A stretch of 13,475 bases of DNA from Aestuariivirga sp. (GCA_020252385.1 JADCDC010000131.1:1-13475), one strand, 5' to 3'; positions 6,123 to 13,475 are shown, counted from the first letter of the stretch. Notes: a model not told the origin generated them from the sequence alone. Numbers and translations are program-made.

Positions 6123-7745
6123 ATGATTCGTATCGAGAATGTCAGCAAGCAGAATGGCCATCAGATTCTGTTCATCGAGGCCTCTGCCGCGCTGCACCGG
6201 GGTGAAAAGGTCGGGCTGGTCGGCCCCAACGGGTCCGGCAAGACCACGCTGTTCCGGATGATCACCGGTCAGGAGGATCCTGACGAGGGCCAGGTGTCGG
6301 TCGATCGCGGCATCTCGATCGGTTACTTCAGCCAGGACGTGGGTGAAATGAGCGGCCGCAGCGCGGTCGCCGAAGTGATGGATGGCGCGGGCCCCGTCAG
6401 TTCCGTCGCCGCGGAGTTGAAGGAGATCGAGGCCGCGATGGCCGATCCGGAGCGCGTGGACGAGATGGATGATCTCATCGCGCGCTATGGAGAGGTACAG
6501 GCGCGCTTCGAGGAACTTGATGGCTACGCCATGGACAGCCGCGCCCGCGAGGTCCTCGCGGGACTGAGCTTCAGCCAGGAGATGATGGACGGCGATGTGG
6601 GTGCGCTCTCGGGCGGCTGGAAGATGCGCGTGGCGCTGGCGCGCATCCTGCTCATGAGGCCCGATGCAATGCTGCTGGACGAGCCCAGCAACCACCTCGA
6701 TCTCGAAAGCCTCATCTGGCTGGAGGAATTCCTCAAGGCCTATGAGGGCATGCTGATCATGACCTCGCATGACCGCGAGTTCATGAACCGTATCGTCTCC
6801 CGCATCGTGGAGATCGACGGCGGCGAACTCACCAGCTATTCGGGCAACTATGAATTCTACGAGCAGCAGCGCGCCCTGAACGAGCGCCAGCAGCAGGCCC
6901 GCTTCGAGCGTCAGCAGTCCATGTTGGCCAAGGAGATCAAGTTCATCGAGCGGTTCAAGGCGCGCGCCTCGCATGCCGCACAGGTGCAGAGCCGGGTGAA
7001 GAAGCTGGAGAAGATCGACCGTGTGGATCCACCGAAGCGGCGGCAGACCGTGCTGTTCGATTTTCCCCAGGCGCCGCGCTCCGGGGAGGACGTGGCGTCA
7101 CTGCGCAACGTGCACAAGCGCTATGGCAACCGCAGCATCTACGAAGGGCTGGACTTCCAGGTGCGCCGCAGGGAGCGCTGGTGCGTGATGGGCGTCAATG
7201 GCGCGGGAAAATCGACGCTTCTGAAACTGGTCACAGGCACCACGGAGCCCGACGAAGGCCGCGTCACGCTGGGTGGCAGCGTGAAGATGGGATATTTCGC
7301 CCAGCACGCCATGGAGTTGTTGGAGGGCGAGCACACCGTCTTCGAGTCGCTCGAAGCGGCCTTTCCGCAGGCGGGGCAGGGCTCGCTCCGCGCGCTTGCG
7401 GGCTGTTTCGGCTTCTCGGGCGATGACGTCGAGAAAAAGTGCCGTGTCCTGTCCGGCGGCGAGAAGGCCCGCCTCGTGATGGCACGCATGCTCTATGATC
7501 CGCCGAATTTCCTGGTCCTCGATGAGCCGACCAACCACCTGGACCTGCTGACCAAGGAAATGCTCATCAAGGCGCTGTCGGAGTATGAGGGAACAATGCT
7601 GTTCGTCTCCCACGACCGGCATTTCCTTGCAGCACTTTCCAACCGCGTGCTGGAACTGACGCCTGATGGCGTCCACCAATATGGCGGCGGCTACACGGAA
7701 TATGTCGCAAGCACCGGACACGAAGCGCCTGGTCTTCACAGCTGA
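6123..7745 (+). CDS. ABC-F family ATPase (ribosome-associated type)
   Basis: Soluble protein of 540 residues with two ABC domains and no membrane segments. Domain 1: Walker A GPNGSGKT (34-41), signature LSGGW (162-166), Walker B LLDEPSNHLD (184-193). Domain 2: Walker A GVNGAGKST (357-365), signature LSGGE (443-447), Walker B LVLDEPTNHLD (464-474). Between them a charged, glutamine/arginine-rich linker (about 235-325, with YEQQRALNERQQQARFERQQ and KARASHAAQVQSRVKK) is the P-site tRNA-interaction motif typical of ABC-F factors, which act on the ribosome in translation or antibiotic protection. LDEPxNHLD in both halves is the family hallmark. I recall near-identical proteins in many alphaproteobacteria, so a housekeeping role is likelier than resistance. 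A weak AAGG precedes the ATG at 6123. All motifs are intact although both flanks are decayed. Confidence 0.92.
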   Translation: MIRIENVSKQNGHQILFIEASAALHRGEKVGLVGPNGSGKTTLFRMITGQEDPDEGQVSVDRGISIGYFSQDVGEMSGRSAVAEVMDGAGPVSSVAAELKEIEAAMADPERVDEMDDLIARYGEVQARFEELDGYAMDSRAREVLAGLSFSQEMMDGDVGALSGGWKMRVALARILLMRPDAMLLDEPSNHLDLESLIWLEEFLKAYEGMLIMTSHDREFMNRIVSRIVEIDGGELTSYSGNYEFYEQQRALNERQQQARFERQQSMLAKEIKFIERFKARASHAAQVQSRVKKLEKIDRVDPPKRRQTVLFDFPQAPRSGEDVASLRNVHKRYGNRSIYEGLDFQVRRRERWCVMGVNGAGKSTLLKLVTGTTEPDEGRVTLGGSVKMGYFAQHAMELLEGEHTVFESLEAAFPQAGQGSLRALAGCFGFSGDDVEKKCRVLSGGEKARLVMARMLYDPPNFLVLDEPTNHLDLLTKEMLIKALSEYEGTMLFVSHDRHFLAALSNRVLELTPDGVHQYGGGYTEYVASTGHEAPGLHS

Positions 7746-7990
7746 GGCCAAGCTGAATGCCGGCTCGTCTTGGCGCGGCGCCTCGTGGGCGTCGGCAGTC
7801 AGCGAGCGCTTGTCATGGAGGCATGCAAAGCGCGCCGGAGCGTCCTTCATGTGGGGCTGTGGCCAGGTCCCGTCGATGATCACCAGCACCTTGTCGCTGA
7901 AGCAGACGGGTGCGCCGGTCCGCGCATTCTTCAGTTCGCTTGCCTTCACGCAGCTCTCGGACACGCGTTTCATCAGTTCAGCCCAGCTAT
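7746..7990 (-). pseudogene. Truncated minus-strand gene fragment, family unknown
   Basis: On the minus strand, from about 7990, the frame reads SWAELMKRVSESCVKASEL, then a segment ending KVLVIIDGTWPQPHMKDAP, then ARFACLHDKR. This has the composition of a real protein and not of antisense noise, with two evenly placed cysteines. I do not recognise the family. Its 5' end is lost where the TPR-protein homology begins on the other strand (7985-7992). Its frame has no stop before it runs into the antisense of the ABC-F gene, so the original 3' end also appears lost or shifted. Confidence 0.4.
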
Positions 7991-8995
7991 TTCGCGCGCA
8001 TCCTCCTTCGCCTTTCGCGACCGGACGGCCGGTGCCAGGCTTATTGGCGGTGAACTCGGGGTCGACTTTCTTCTCTACGGGAGTGTACGGCGCACCGAAT
8101 CGCGTCTGCGTGTGACGGCTGAGTTGGTCCGGGCCGACAACGAGGCGGTCATCTGGGTCGAGAGATATGACCGTACAACGGATGCCATCTTCGACGTCGT
8201 CGATGAGATGTGCGGCATGATTGTCGCTTCAATCGTTGGCCGCCTGGAAGACGAGTTGCTGCGGAATGCCAAGCGAAAGCCGACCAAGAGCCTTGCTGCG
8301 TTTGAGTTGGCGCTGCGCGGGAGAGCACTCATGCACGGTCCTGGTCGCGCCGATAAGCTCGAAGCTAGGCGATTTTTTGAAGAAGCTGTGCGGCTGGATC
8401 CAAACTACGCGATGGCCTTGACCCAGTTGGCCTATACTCACCTTTATGAGTTCTTCTGGGATGATTCCGGGCGGGCGCTCGAGAAAGCCGCGAAAATCGC
8501 CAGCAGTGCCTTGCTTGTTGATGAGGAAGAGGCCTGGTGCCACATGGTATTGGGCCTCACGCATCTTCTCCAAGCGATCCACATCTTGCCGCCAAGTTCG
8601 GGCTCGTATTGACGGATGTAGGGAGGCCTGCTGAGGCAATAGTGCTGATCGAGAAGGCCATGCACCTTAATCCACTGCATCCCGAGATCTTTCACGACGA
8701 CCTTGCCCGGGCATTATTCGGGGCACGCCGATACGGGGCAGCTCTGCGGGTTCTCAGGGAATCCCCGGAGCCGACCTTCTACTATCATGTGTGGATGGCT
8801 GCCTGTCTGGTGCATCTCGGCGACTTGGTCGCGGCGCGTGCTGCAGTTGGTAAAGCGCTAGAATTTGCGCCGGACTTCACGATATCCCGCTTCGCCGCAA
8901 TGGAACCGATCCGCGATCCGCTTGATCTGGCGCATTGGACCGATGCTCTGCGCTTAGCAGGATTGAGTGCCCTGGTGCGGCTGTTTCGACTTTAA
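7985..8995 (+). pseudogene. 5'-truncated, frameshifted TolB-like/TPR protein (adenylate-cyclase-type regulator)
   Basis: Homology starts abruptly near 7989 with ISRASSFAFR and continues through LGVDFLLYGSVRR and VIWVERYDRTTDAIFDVVDE, the TolB-like segment found after class III cyclase or winged-helix domains in rhizobial TPR proteins. TPR units follow (RRFFEEAVRLDPNYAMALTQ). The first frame fails after GLTHL and stops at 8610-8612; around 8561-8580 the homology moves to another frame with DPHLAAKFGLVLTDVGRPAE and runs to the natural C-terminus (FAPDFTISRFAAMEPIRDP), stop 8993-8995. About twenty TPR residues seem missing at the shift, pointing to a small deletion and not a one-base error. The N-terminal catalytic or DNA-binding domain is absent and there is no good start, so I call it a pseudogene. 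Confidence 0.72.
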
Positions 8996-9047
8996 CTCAC
9001 TCTTCCTCTATCAGGGGCAGGACAATGGGGCTGGAAGGCAATTTGTA

Positions 9048-10157
9048 ATGCGAACGACCGTGGCAATCGTTGGAGGAGGCCTGTCGGGCCTATGCGCCGC
9101 ACGATATCTGCAGAAAGCGGGGGTCGACTTCCAGCTTCTCGAGGCGCGCGAGCGCTTCGGTGGCCGCATCCTGTCCGTGGATGCCAGCGGTCAGCCGTCT
9201 CCGGACGGCTTCGACCTGGGGCCCTCGTGGTTCTGGCCGAGCATGCACCCGCGGATGGCGCAACTCGCTCAAGGGCTGAGGCTCGATAGCTTTGCGCAGT
9301 ACTCCGATGGCGATGTCGTGGTGGAGCGGTCGAACTCTGGTAATCCACAGCGTTTTCCGGTGATGCGCCAGGAACCGCAGTCCATGCGACTTGTTGGCGG
9401 TACTGCTGCAATGGTCTCGGCGCTCGTGAACGCACTGCCGCGAGAGCGGCTTCATCTGCGATCGCGCGTCACCCGCGCCACAATGAGGGAGAGCGGCCTC
9501 GCGCTTTCCTTGGTCGCAGAGAGCGGGAGCCGGGAGGTAGCGGCAGAGCAAGCAATCCTTGCACTCCCACCGCGCCTCCTCCGATCCACGTTTTCCTTCG
9601 AACCTGCCATGGTGCCCGAGACGCTTCAGCTATGGGGACAGACACCGACATGGATGGCGCCACACGCCAAGTTCTTCGCCCTTTATGATGAAGCGTTCTG
9701 GCGCGACTCTGGCTTGTCGGGAACGGCCCAGAGCGGTGTGGGACCTCTCGTCGAGATCCATGATGCAACGACCGCTTCCGGGGCCGCTGCGCTCTTTGGC
9801 TTCGTTGGCGTGAACCGGGTGCAGCGGATGGCGATCGGGGAAGAGACACTCGTTCGAGCTTCTATTGCCCAGCTTGCGCGTCTGTTTGGCCCTAAGGCAG
9901 CGCTACCCCGGGCTACCCTTATCAAGGACTGGGCAGCGGACCTCCTCACCTCAACCGACGCGGACCAGTCTCCGGAAGGCCATCCGGTGCCCAGTTACGG
10001 GCCCTGGGTCTCAGGCATCTGGGCGGAGCGCATGTCGCTTGCGGGCAGCGAAACGAGCATCACGGACCCCGGATACCTGGCGGGTGCACTCGATGCTGCC
10101 GAACGTGCGGCTGATGAAACACTGGCGCGCCTCGGACGGCTGGAGAAGAGTGCTTGA
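9048..10157 (+). CDS. FAD-dependent amine-oxidase-family oxidoreductase
   Basis: Protein of 369 residues. ATG 9048 is chosen because GGAAGG (9033-9038) is nine bases upstream and the FAD-binding strand begins at once: VAIVGGGLSGLCAARYLQ with the GxGxxG dinucleotide fold, then LLEARERFGGRI (glutamate for the ribose, GGR for the diphosphate). The second FAD motif lies at the C-terminus (LAGSETSITDPGYLAGALDA). The middle contains TWMAPHAKFFALYDEAFW and GVGPLVEIHDAT, typical of bacterial flavin monoamine oxidase-like proteins. It is shorter than classical MAO (about 430-520) and has no C-terminal membrane anchor and no cysteine flavinylation motif. By family it oxidises an amine or a similar C-N or C-C bond using oxygen; the substrate is unknown. 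It lies 52 bases after the TPR relic and is probably transcribed alone. The 200 bases after it hold nothing I can identify. Confidence 0.85.
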   Translation: MRTTVAIVGGGLSGLCAARYLQKAGVDFQLLEARERFGGRILSVDASGQPSPDGFDLGPSWFWPSMHPRMAQLAQGLRLDSFAQYSDGDVVVERSNSGNPQRFPVMRQEPQSMRLVGGTAAMVSALVNALPRERLHLRSRVTRATMRESGLALSLVAESGSREVAAEQAILALPPRLLRSTFSFEPAMVPETLQLWGQTPTWMAPHAKFFALYDEAFWRDSGLSGTAQSGVGPLVEIHDATTASGAAALFGFVGVNRVQRMAIGEETLVRASIAQLARLFGPKAALPRATLIKDWAADLLTSTDADQSPEGHPVPSYGPWVSGIWAERMSLAGSETSITDPGYLAGALDAAERAADETLARLGRLEKSA

Positions 10158-10360
10158 GCTGAGTGATCGCTGTTCTTGTCCGACTACCAGGCGCACATCT
10201 GCAGCGTGGCAAGCGAATCGCGCGGTCGGCTCGATCCGGTAGCTGCTGAGTCTCACCTCAGGCTTGAGCATTGGCGGCCGACTTCCGCCAACCCCTCATG
10301 AATTACTGGACAATCAAATTTGTTCTGTTTATGTTCCGCGCCACGGTTTGGAGTACCAGT

Positions 10361-10615
10361 ATGGCCAATGTCACCTTTTTCGTCATGATACCGTTCAAGA
10401 AGATGAAGGGCGCGATATCTGCTCAAGCCGGTGTTCAATGTCAGTCGGAGCGCTCGGCAATGTCTCAGGCACGAAATGCCGTGACGAAGGGAGCAATCGG
10501 CGCAATTGCCTTCAAGCGCTCCGGCGATCCAGGTCTTGGCGAGTATGGGGAGGCGGTCCTCATCTGCAAGGAAGGTGAATTGCCGGACGACGTGATGGAG
10601 ATGTTGGCTGCGTAG
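10361..10615 (+). CDS. Conserved-looking 84-residue protein of unknown function
   Basis: The start is ATG 10361: GGAG at 10350-10353 is seven bases upstream, and the protein-like composition begins there, whereas the in-frame ATG at 10271 has neither. The 84 residues open with MANVTFFVMIPFKKMKGA, continue with an alternating polar segment (QCQSERSAMSQARNA), then AIAFKRSGDPGLGEYGEAVL, and end in an acidic tail (ELPDDVMEMLAA). There is no signal peptide or membrane segment. I recall short rhizobial hypothetical proteins with a similar FxxxPF start, an internal SGDP/GE motif and a PDD tail, but know no function. It is convergent with the CIA30-family gene; the 70 bases between them show no clear terminator hairpin. 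Confidence 0.7.
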   Translation: MANVTFFVMIPFKKMKGAISAQAGVQCQSERSAMSQARNAVTKGAIGAIAFKRSGDPGLGEYGEAVLICKEGELPDDVMEMLAA

Positions 10616-10685
10616 ACTGATCCTGTCTACTTCTCAATCATCTTGACGTGGGCGTGCGAAGGCGATGGTGACCTCACGCAGATGT

Positions 10686-11282
10686 CTAATAGAAACCCAG
10701 CTCACGTACCTGAATGTCGGCATTGTAATCCCGGCCGAAGGCGACGACCCCCACGGACTTGATGCTTGAAGCTTTCGGTGTTTGCCGAACCAGAGAGCCG
10801 GACGCCTTGAAGCTGTCAAGCGGGAGTTTCAGTTCCTTCCACGCCCCAGTGACTTCAAAGCCTGACTGGTAATACTGCCATGGCAGCATCGTTCCTGATG
10901 TTCGGAGATGGATAAAGTACTTCTCGTTGTTCCCACGAGCAACAAGCCGCACTCCCTTCGTCTCATCAGAGAGACGTTGATCAAGCCGTCTCCTGAACTG
11001 CAGGAATCCACCATTGTTGGCTGTACTAACGCGCCCAGTCATCCTGGCGAAAGCGATATCGCCTTCACTCTTGAATGAAAGAGAGCCTTTCGACACCCCT
11101 CCCATGACGTCGTCCGCGATGAATTCCCAGCGTTTCGCCGGATCATTATCGAATTTGTCTGTCATGAAGCCGGCAGCAGACGCCGAAGAATGATTGAACG
11201 AACCCACGATCCCAGCAGTAGCCGCAACAAGAATAGATCGTCTCGTAAGGTTTGCATCTAGAGTACTGTCCATAACGTTCAT
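10686..11282 (-). CDS. Exported CIA30-family protein
   Basis: Protein of 198 residues. It resembles the CIA30 family (complex I intermediate-associated protein 30, a galactose-binding-like beta sandwich): FIADDVMGGVSKGSL (54-68) is its characteristic segment, followed by GRVSTANNGGFLQFRR, VRLVARGNNEKYFIHLRT and PWQYYQSGFEVTGAWKELKL. Residues 11-37 form a twin-arginine-like signal (NLTRRSILVAATAG to ASA), so the mature protein probably lies in the periplasm, unlike the mitochondrial assembly factor. Bacterial members are mostly uncharacterised and a role in respiratory complex assembly should not be assumed. ATG 11282 lacks a clear ribosome-binding site; ATG 11273 is an alternative that keeps the signal peptide. 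Confidence 0.8.
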   Translation of the reverse strand: MNVMDSTLDANLTRRSILVAATAGIVGSFNHSSASAAGFMTDKFDNDPAKRWEFIADDVMGGVSKGSLSFKSEGDIAFARMTGRVSTANNGGFLQFRRRLDQRLSDETKGVRLVARGNNEKYFIHLRTSGTMLPWQYYQSGFEVTGAWKELKLPLDSFKASGSLVRQTPKASSIKSVGVVAFGRDYNADIQVRELGFY

Positions 11283-11567
11283 ATGGGTTGTCGTTCGAAG
11301 TCCTTAAAGAGAAACTTGGAAGTTACCGGTATCGGCCTTTCCGGTGACCCTAGGAAATTCCTTCCTGGTATTCCTTCGAGTTGGATCAGACCGGCCGCAC
11401 AGCCGCCTTCCGACGAACAACCCCTAATCCACCGGCCCTGATGCGGTCTGGAACTCCCGAACAGCGATACCCAGACCCGCGCCAAGGTTCATCTCCGCCT
11501 TCGACTGCACCAGCCACCCTCACGCCAGCAGCTGCCGGTCGATTTGTGACCGGGACCTGTCTTCCAG
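11283..11567. other. Stretch without a supportable gene
   Basis: About 285 bases between the CIA30-family gene and the hydrophobic fragment. It should contain the CIA30-family promoter (minus strand), but I find no convincing -35/-10 pair. Open frames on the plus strand here (for example from 11381) have low-complexity, proline- and arginine-rich translations and no ribosome-binding site. It may hold unreadable remains of the gene whose tail begins near 11550. Confidence 0.4.
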
Positions 11568-11846
11568 GTGAAACGCGGTTATGCCGTGTCCAAGCTGGCG
11601 TTCCTGCTGTTCCTCACAATTGCACTGGCGCTCCATCCACACCGGCCGTTCTTCCTCGCAATGATCGTGCCGGTGATCGTGCCGTTCTTCATGGTTTATG
11701 GCCTGCTGAGCCGCTGGATTTACAACAGCACGGGTCATCCGTTCATCGCGGGGACGGCCTCGGCATTGACCTTCGCATCGGCGATCGGCGTCACATTCCC
11801 GCTGCTCGCAGGTGCACCATCTGCGGTCCTTGGTATTTCTCCATAA
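11568..11846 (+). pseudogene. Hydrophobic C-terminal fragment of an unidentified membrane-anchored protein
   Basis: From GTG 11568 the frame gives 92 residues, mostly membrane segments: KLAFLLFLTIALALH, then PFFLAMIVPVIVPFFMVYGL, then a polar loop (SRWIYNSTGHPF), then a third hydrophobic stretch ending VTFPLLAG. The frame is open for a few codons before the GTG (PGPVFQ) up to a stop at 11547-11549, and no ribosome-binding site is seen. It therefore reads as the end of a longer protein whose front has decayed. It faintly resembles membrane tails of some alpha/beta-hydrolase-type proteins as I recall them, but I cannot name the family. A short intact membrane protein is the alternative. Confidence 0.4.
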
Positions 11847-11907
11847 GCACGAACCGCGGCAGCCGTGGGTCCGATCAGGACCAAAGCTGCATCGTTGATG
11901 TCAGTAC

Positions 11908-12801
11908 TCAGATCCTCGCGGGTGCGCTGCGCCCGAAAACATATACGCCCGCGACAATGATCAGGGCTATTCCAGCCATGGTCCACCAATCCGGGAGGTC
12001 CTGAAACACAACCACACCGAAAATCGCGGCCGAGAGGATCTGGAAGTAGCTGAATGGTGTAAGCACGTTCGCCGGAGCGAGTGAAAACGCCCGTGCAAGA
12101 AAGTGCTGCCCCCAACCGAAGCTGGCACCAAGACAGAGGAAAACGACCCAATCAGCCGGGCTTGGTGTGCGCCAATCCATCATCGCCACTGGAAGTGACA
12201 CGACACTCCCGACAAGTAGCGTCCAGGCCAATGTCGTCGAGGGGCTTTCGCCAGCAGCACCCAGACGGCGGCTGAGCAGCTGGAGCAGCGCATAGAACAC
12301 GGCCGCCAGAGCGGGGAAAATCGTGTAGATCGAGAGCGAATCGATGCCCGGACGGGCGACCAGGAGCACGGCGAGGAAGCCAATTGCCACGCCAATCCAG
12401 CTTGCCGCATCCACGCGTTCTCCCAGCATCCACCCAGACAGAGCCACGACAAGAAATGGTCCCGCAAAGAGAATGACGGTCGCTTCCGCTAATGGAAGAT
12501 AGCGGACCCCGAAGACCATCAGACCGCCAACGAAAACCGGTGTCAGCCCACGGAAGACCTGAAGGCCCACCCGGCGCGTGGCAAACAGTCCTTTCCATTG
12601 CTGCGGTCCAGCCGCGATGAGCAGCACGGCCAGGGCAGGTGCATAGCGGGCGAGCATGATCTGCCCGAATGACTGCGTATCGACCAGCATCTTGCTGAAA
12701 CCGTCGACCGCGCCAAAGCAGCCCACAGCAGCGATAATCAGCAGAATGCCACGCGCTTTCTGTGTGAGTGCGGACTCAGCTCTGAGGGGTCCTTGCCTCA
12801 A
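11908..12801 (-). CDS. DMT superfamily (EamA) transporter
   Basis: Inner-membrane protein of about 297 residues with roughly ten hydrophobic segments arranged as two EamA repeats. Repeat 1 runs from ARGILLIIAAVGCFGAVDGF through PLAEATVILFAGPFLVVAL to WIGVAIGFLAVLLVARPG; repeat 2 contains ALAAVFYALLQLLSRRLG, APANVLTPFSYFQILSAAIF and MAGIALIIVAGVYVFGR. Members export or import metabolites; the substrate is unknown. No in-frame ATG keeps the first membrane helix in place without overlapping the upstream gene by over 200 bases. The TTG at 12801 overlaps the stop of the alcohol dehydrogenase (TTGA) and gives a normal family length, so I take it as the start. This implies translational coupling with the dehydrogenase. 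Confidence 0.82.
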   Translation of the reverse strand: MRQGPLRAESALTQKARGILLIIAAVGCFGAVDGFSKMLVDTQSFGQIMLARYAPALAVLLIAAGPQQWKGLFATRRVGLQVFRGLTPVFVGGLMVFGVRYLPLAEATVILFAGPFLVVALSGWMLGERVDAASWIGVAIGFLAVLLVARPGIDSLSIYTIFPALAAVFYALLQLLSRRLGAAGESPSTTLAWTLLVGSVVSLPVAMMDWRTPSPADWVVFLCLGASFGWGQHFLARAFSLAPANVLTPFSYFQILSAAIFGVVVFQDLPDWWTMAGIALIIVAGVYVFGRSAPARI

Positions 12802-13475
12802 AGGGCCTCGCGCATGATCGCAACATAATCCTCTGGTGTGGCAGTCCGGGGATTGGTGGCGTGACAGTGATCCTTCATTGCTTCCTCGGATATCCTGTGC
12901 AGCATGTCTTCCGTGACGCCCATGGCGGCAAGACCAGGTGGCATGCCAAGCCGCTCGTTGAGTTGTGCAATGGCAACGTCGGGCGCTTCGCCGAGGAGAA
13001 GCTCGAGGCGTCCCCATTTGTCCCCGATGACGCTGCGGTTGAAGCGGAGTACCACTGGCATCAACACCGCGTTGAGCGTGCCGTGGTGTAGGTTCAGCTG
13101 ACGGATCGCGCCCAGCGGATGGGTCAATGCATGCACCGCGCCCAGTCCCTTCTGGAAAGCCATGGCGCCTTCCAGCGCGCAGATCATCATCTCCTTGCGT
13201 GCCGGCCTGTCCGCTCCGTTCTGCGTGGCGGCTTCAACGGCCTGCCAGCCGCGTGCAAGTCCATCGAGCGCGATGGCATCTGCTGGCGGATTGAAAGCAG
13301 GAGCCATGTAGGTTTCCAGGCAGTGCGAGATCGCATCCATGCCAGTCGCCGCTGTCAGCTTTGGCGGCAGGCCATAGGAGAGTTCCGGATCGCACAGTGC
13401 AATCGAGGGCAGCATGTAGGGCGAGATGATCCCGAGTTTGCGCCCCTCCGCAGTGATGATGACAGCGGCACGGCC
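12798..13475 (-). CDS. Iron-containing alcohol dehydrogenase, C-terminal part (cut by window edge)
   Basis: 225 codons are visible, the frame running open off the right edge; the family is about 380 residues, so the N-terminal NAD-binding domain lies outside. The metal site of group III (iron-type) alcohol dehydrogenases is present: GMDAISHCLE supplies an aspartate and a histidine, GAVHALTHPLGA and LHHGTLNAVLMP supply the other histidines. The enzyme oxidises an alcohol or reduces an aldehyde or ketone with NAD(P); the substrate cannot be read from this half. Its stop overlaps the likely TTG start of the EamA transporter, so both may act on the same small molecule (inference). Confidence 0.88.
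   Translation of the reverse strand, partial: GRAAVIITAEGRKLGIISPYMLPSIALCDPELSYGLPPKLTAATGMDAISHCLETYMAPAFNPPADAIALDGLARGWQAVEAATQNGADRPARKEMMICALEGAMAFQKGLGAVHALTHPLGAIRQLNLHHGTLNAVLMPVVLRFNRSVIGDKWGRLELLLGEAPDVAIAQLNERLGMPPGLAAMGVTEDMLHRISEEAMKDHCHATNPRTATPEDYVAIMREAL

Noticed and set aside
6048..6974. Minus-strand open frame of 308 codons opposite the ABC-F gene
   Set aside because: Antisense to an intact gene with all ABC motifs; the translation has no domain signal.
6123..7745. Antibiotic-resistance ABC-F factor
   Set aside because: No sign of the long linkers or resistance context typical of Vga/Msr/Optr-type proteins; the sequence looks like a common alphaproteobacterial chromosomal member.
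8992..9551. Minus-strand open frames opposite the flavin oxidase start
   Set aside because: Antisense to the conserved FAD-binding region, arginine/proline-rich, no supporting signals.
1..13475. CRISPR arrays, tRNA or rRNA genes, insertion sequences, phage genes
   Set aside because: I looked for spaced direct repeats, tRNA-like TTCGA(A/T)TC arms and transposase or integrase motifs and saw none.

Overview
The window looks like chromosome or large-replicon DNA from a GC-rich alphaproteobacterium, probably of the Rhizobiales/Hyphomicrobiales type. This rests on base composition, a rhizobial-style rhaSTPQ transporter operon, an alphaproteobacterial-type ABC-F ATPase and relics of a choline-kinase/GcvT-type locus. 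This is recognition by eye; no search was run.

Layout. Positions 1-424 hold the upstream region of a sugar-import operon: a perfect palindrome, a possible promoter, a strong GC hairpin, and perhaps the first codons of a divergent gene. Positions 425-4969 hold four genes whose stops and starts overlap: a substrate-binding protein, a double ATPase and two membrane permeases, best read as an L-rhamnose-type ABC importer (RhaS-RhaT-RhaP-RhaQ). Positions 5069-5844 (minus strand) hold debris. It is the tail of a GcvT/dimethylglycine-dehydrogenase-like protein, abutting a choline/ethanolamine-kinase-like gene that has lost its middle and its 3' end, preceded by a short unrecognised ORF. Positions 6123-7745 carry an intact ABC-F ATPase. 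Positions 7746-8995 are a second debris zone: the 5'-truncated end of a minus-strand gene butts against a 5'-truncated, frameshifted TolB-like/TPR protein on the plus strand. Positions 9048-10615 hold an intact flavin amine-oxidase-family protein and an 84-residue protein of unknown function. Positions 10686-11282 (minus) hold an exported CIA30-family protein. Positions 11568-11846 hold a hydrophobic C-terminal fragment. The right edge (minus) is a partial iron-type alcohol dehydrogenase followed by a DMT/EamA transporter that appears to start at a TTG overlapping the dehydrogenase stop.

How the parts work together. The Rha proteins form one complete importer, but no rhamnose catabolic enzyme lies in the window. 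The dehydrogenase and EamA transporter look translationally coupled. The other genes are not obviously one pathway. I see no CRISPR array, tRNA, rRNA, transposase or phage gene, and no convincing new defence or biosynthetic system. The most notable feature is the density of decayed genes around the intact ABC-F gene, with recognisable deletion junctions at several sites.
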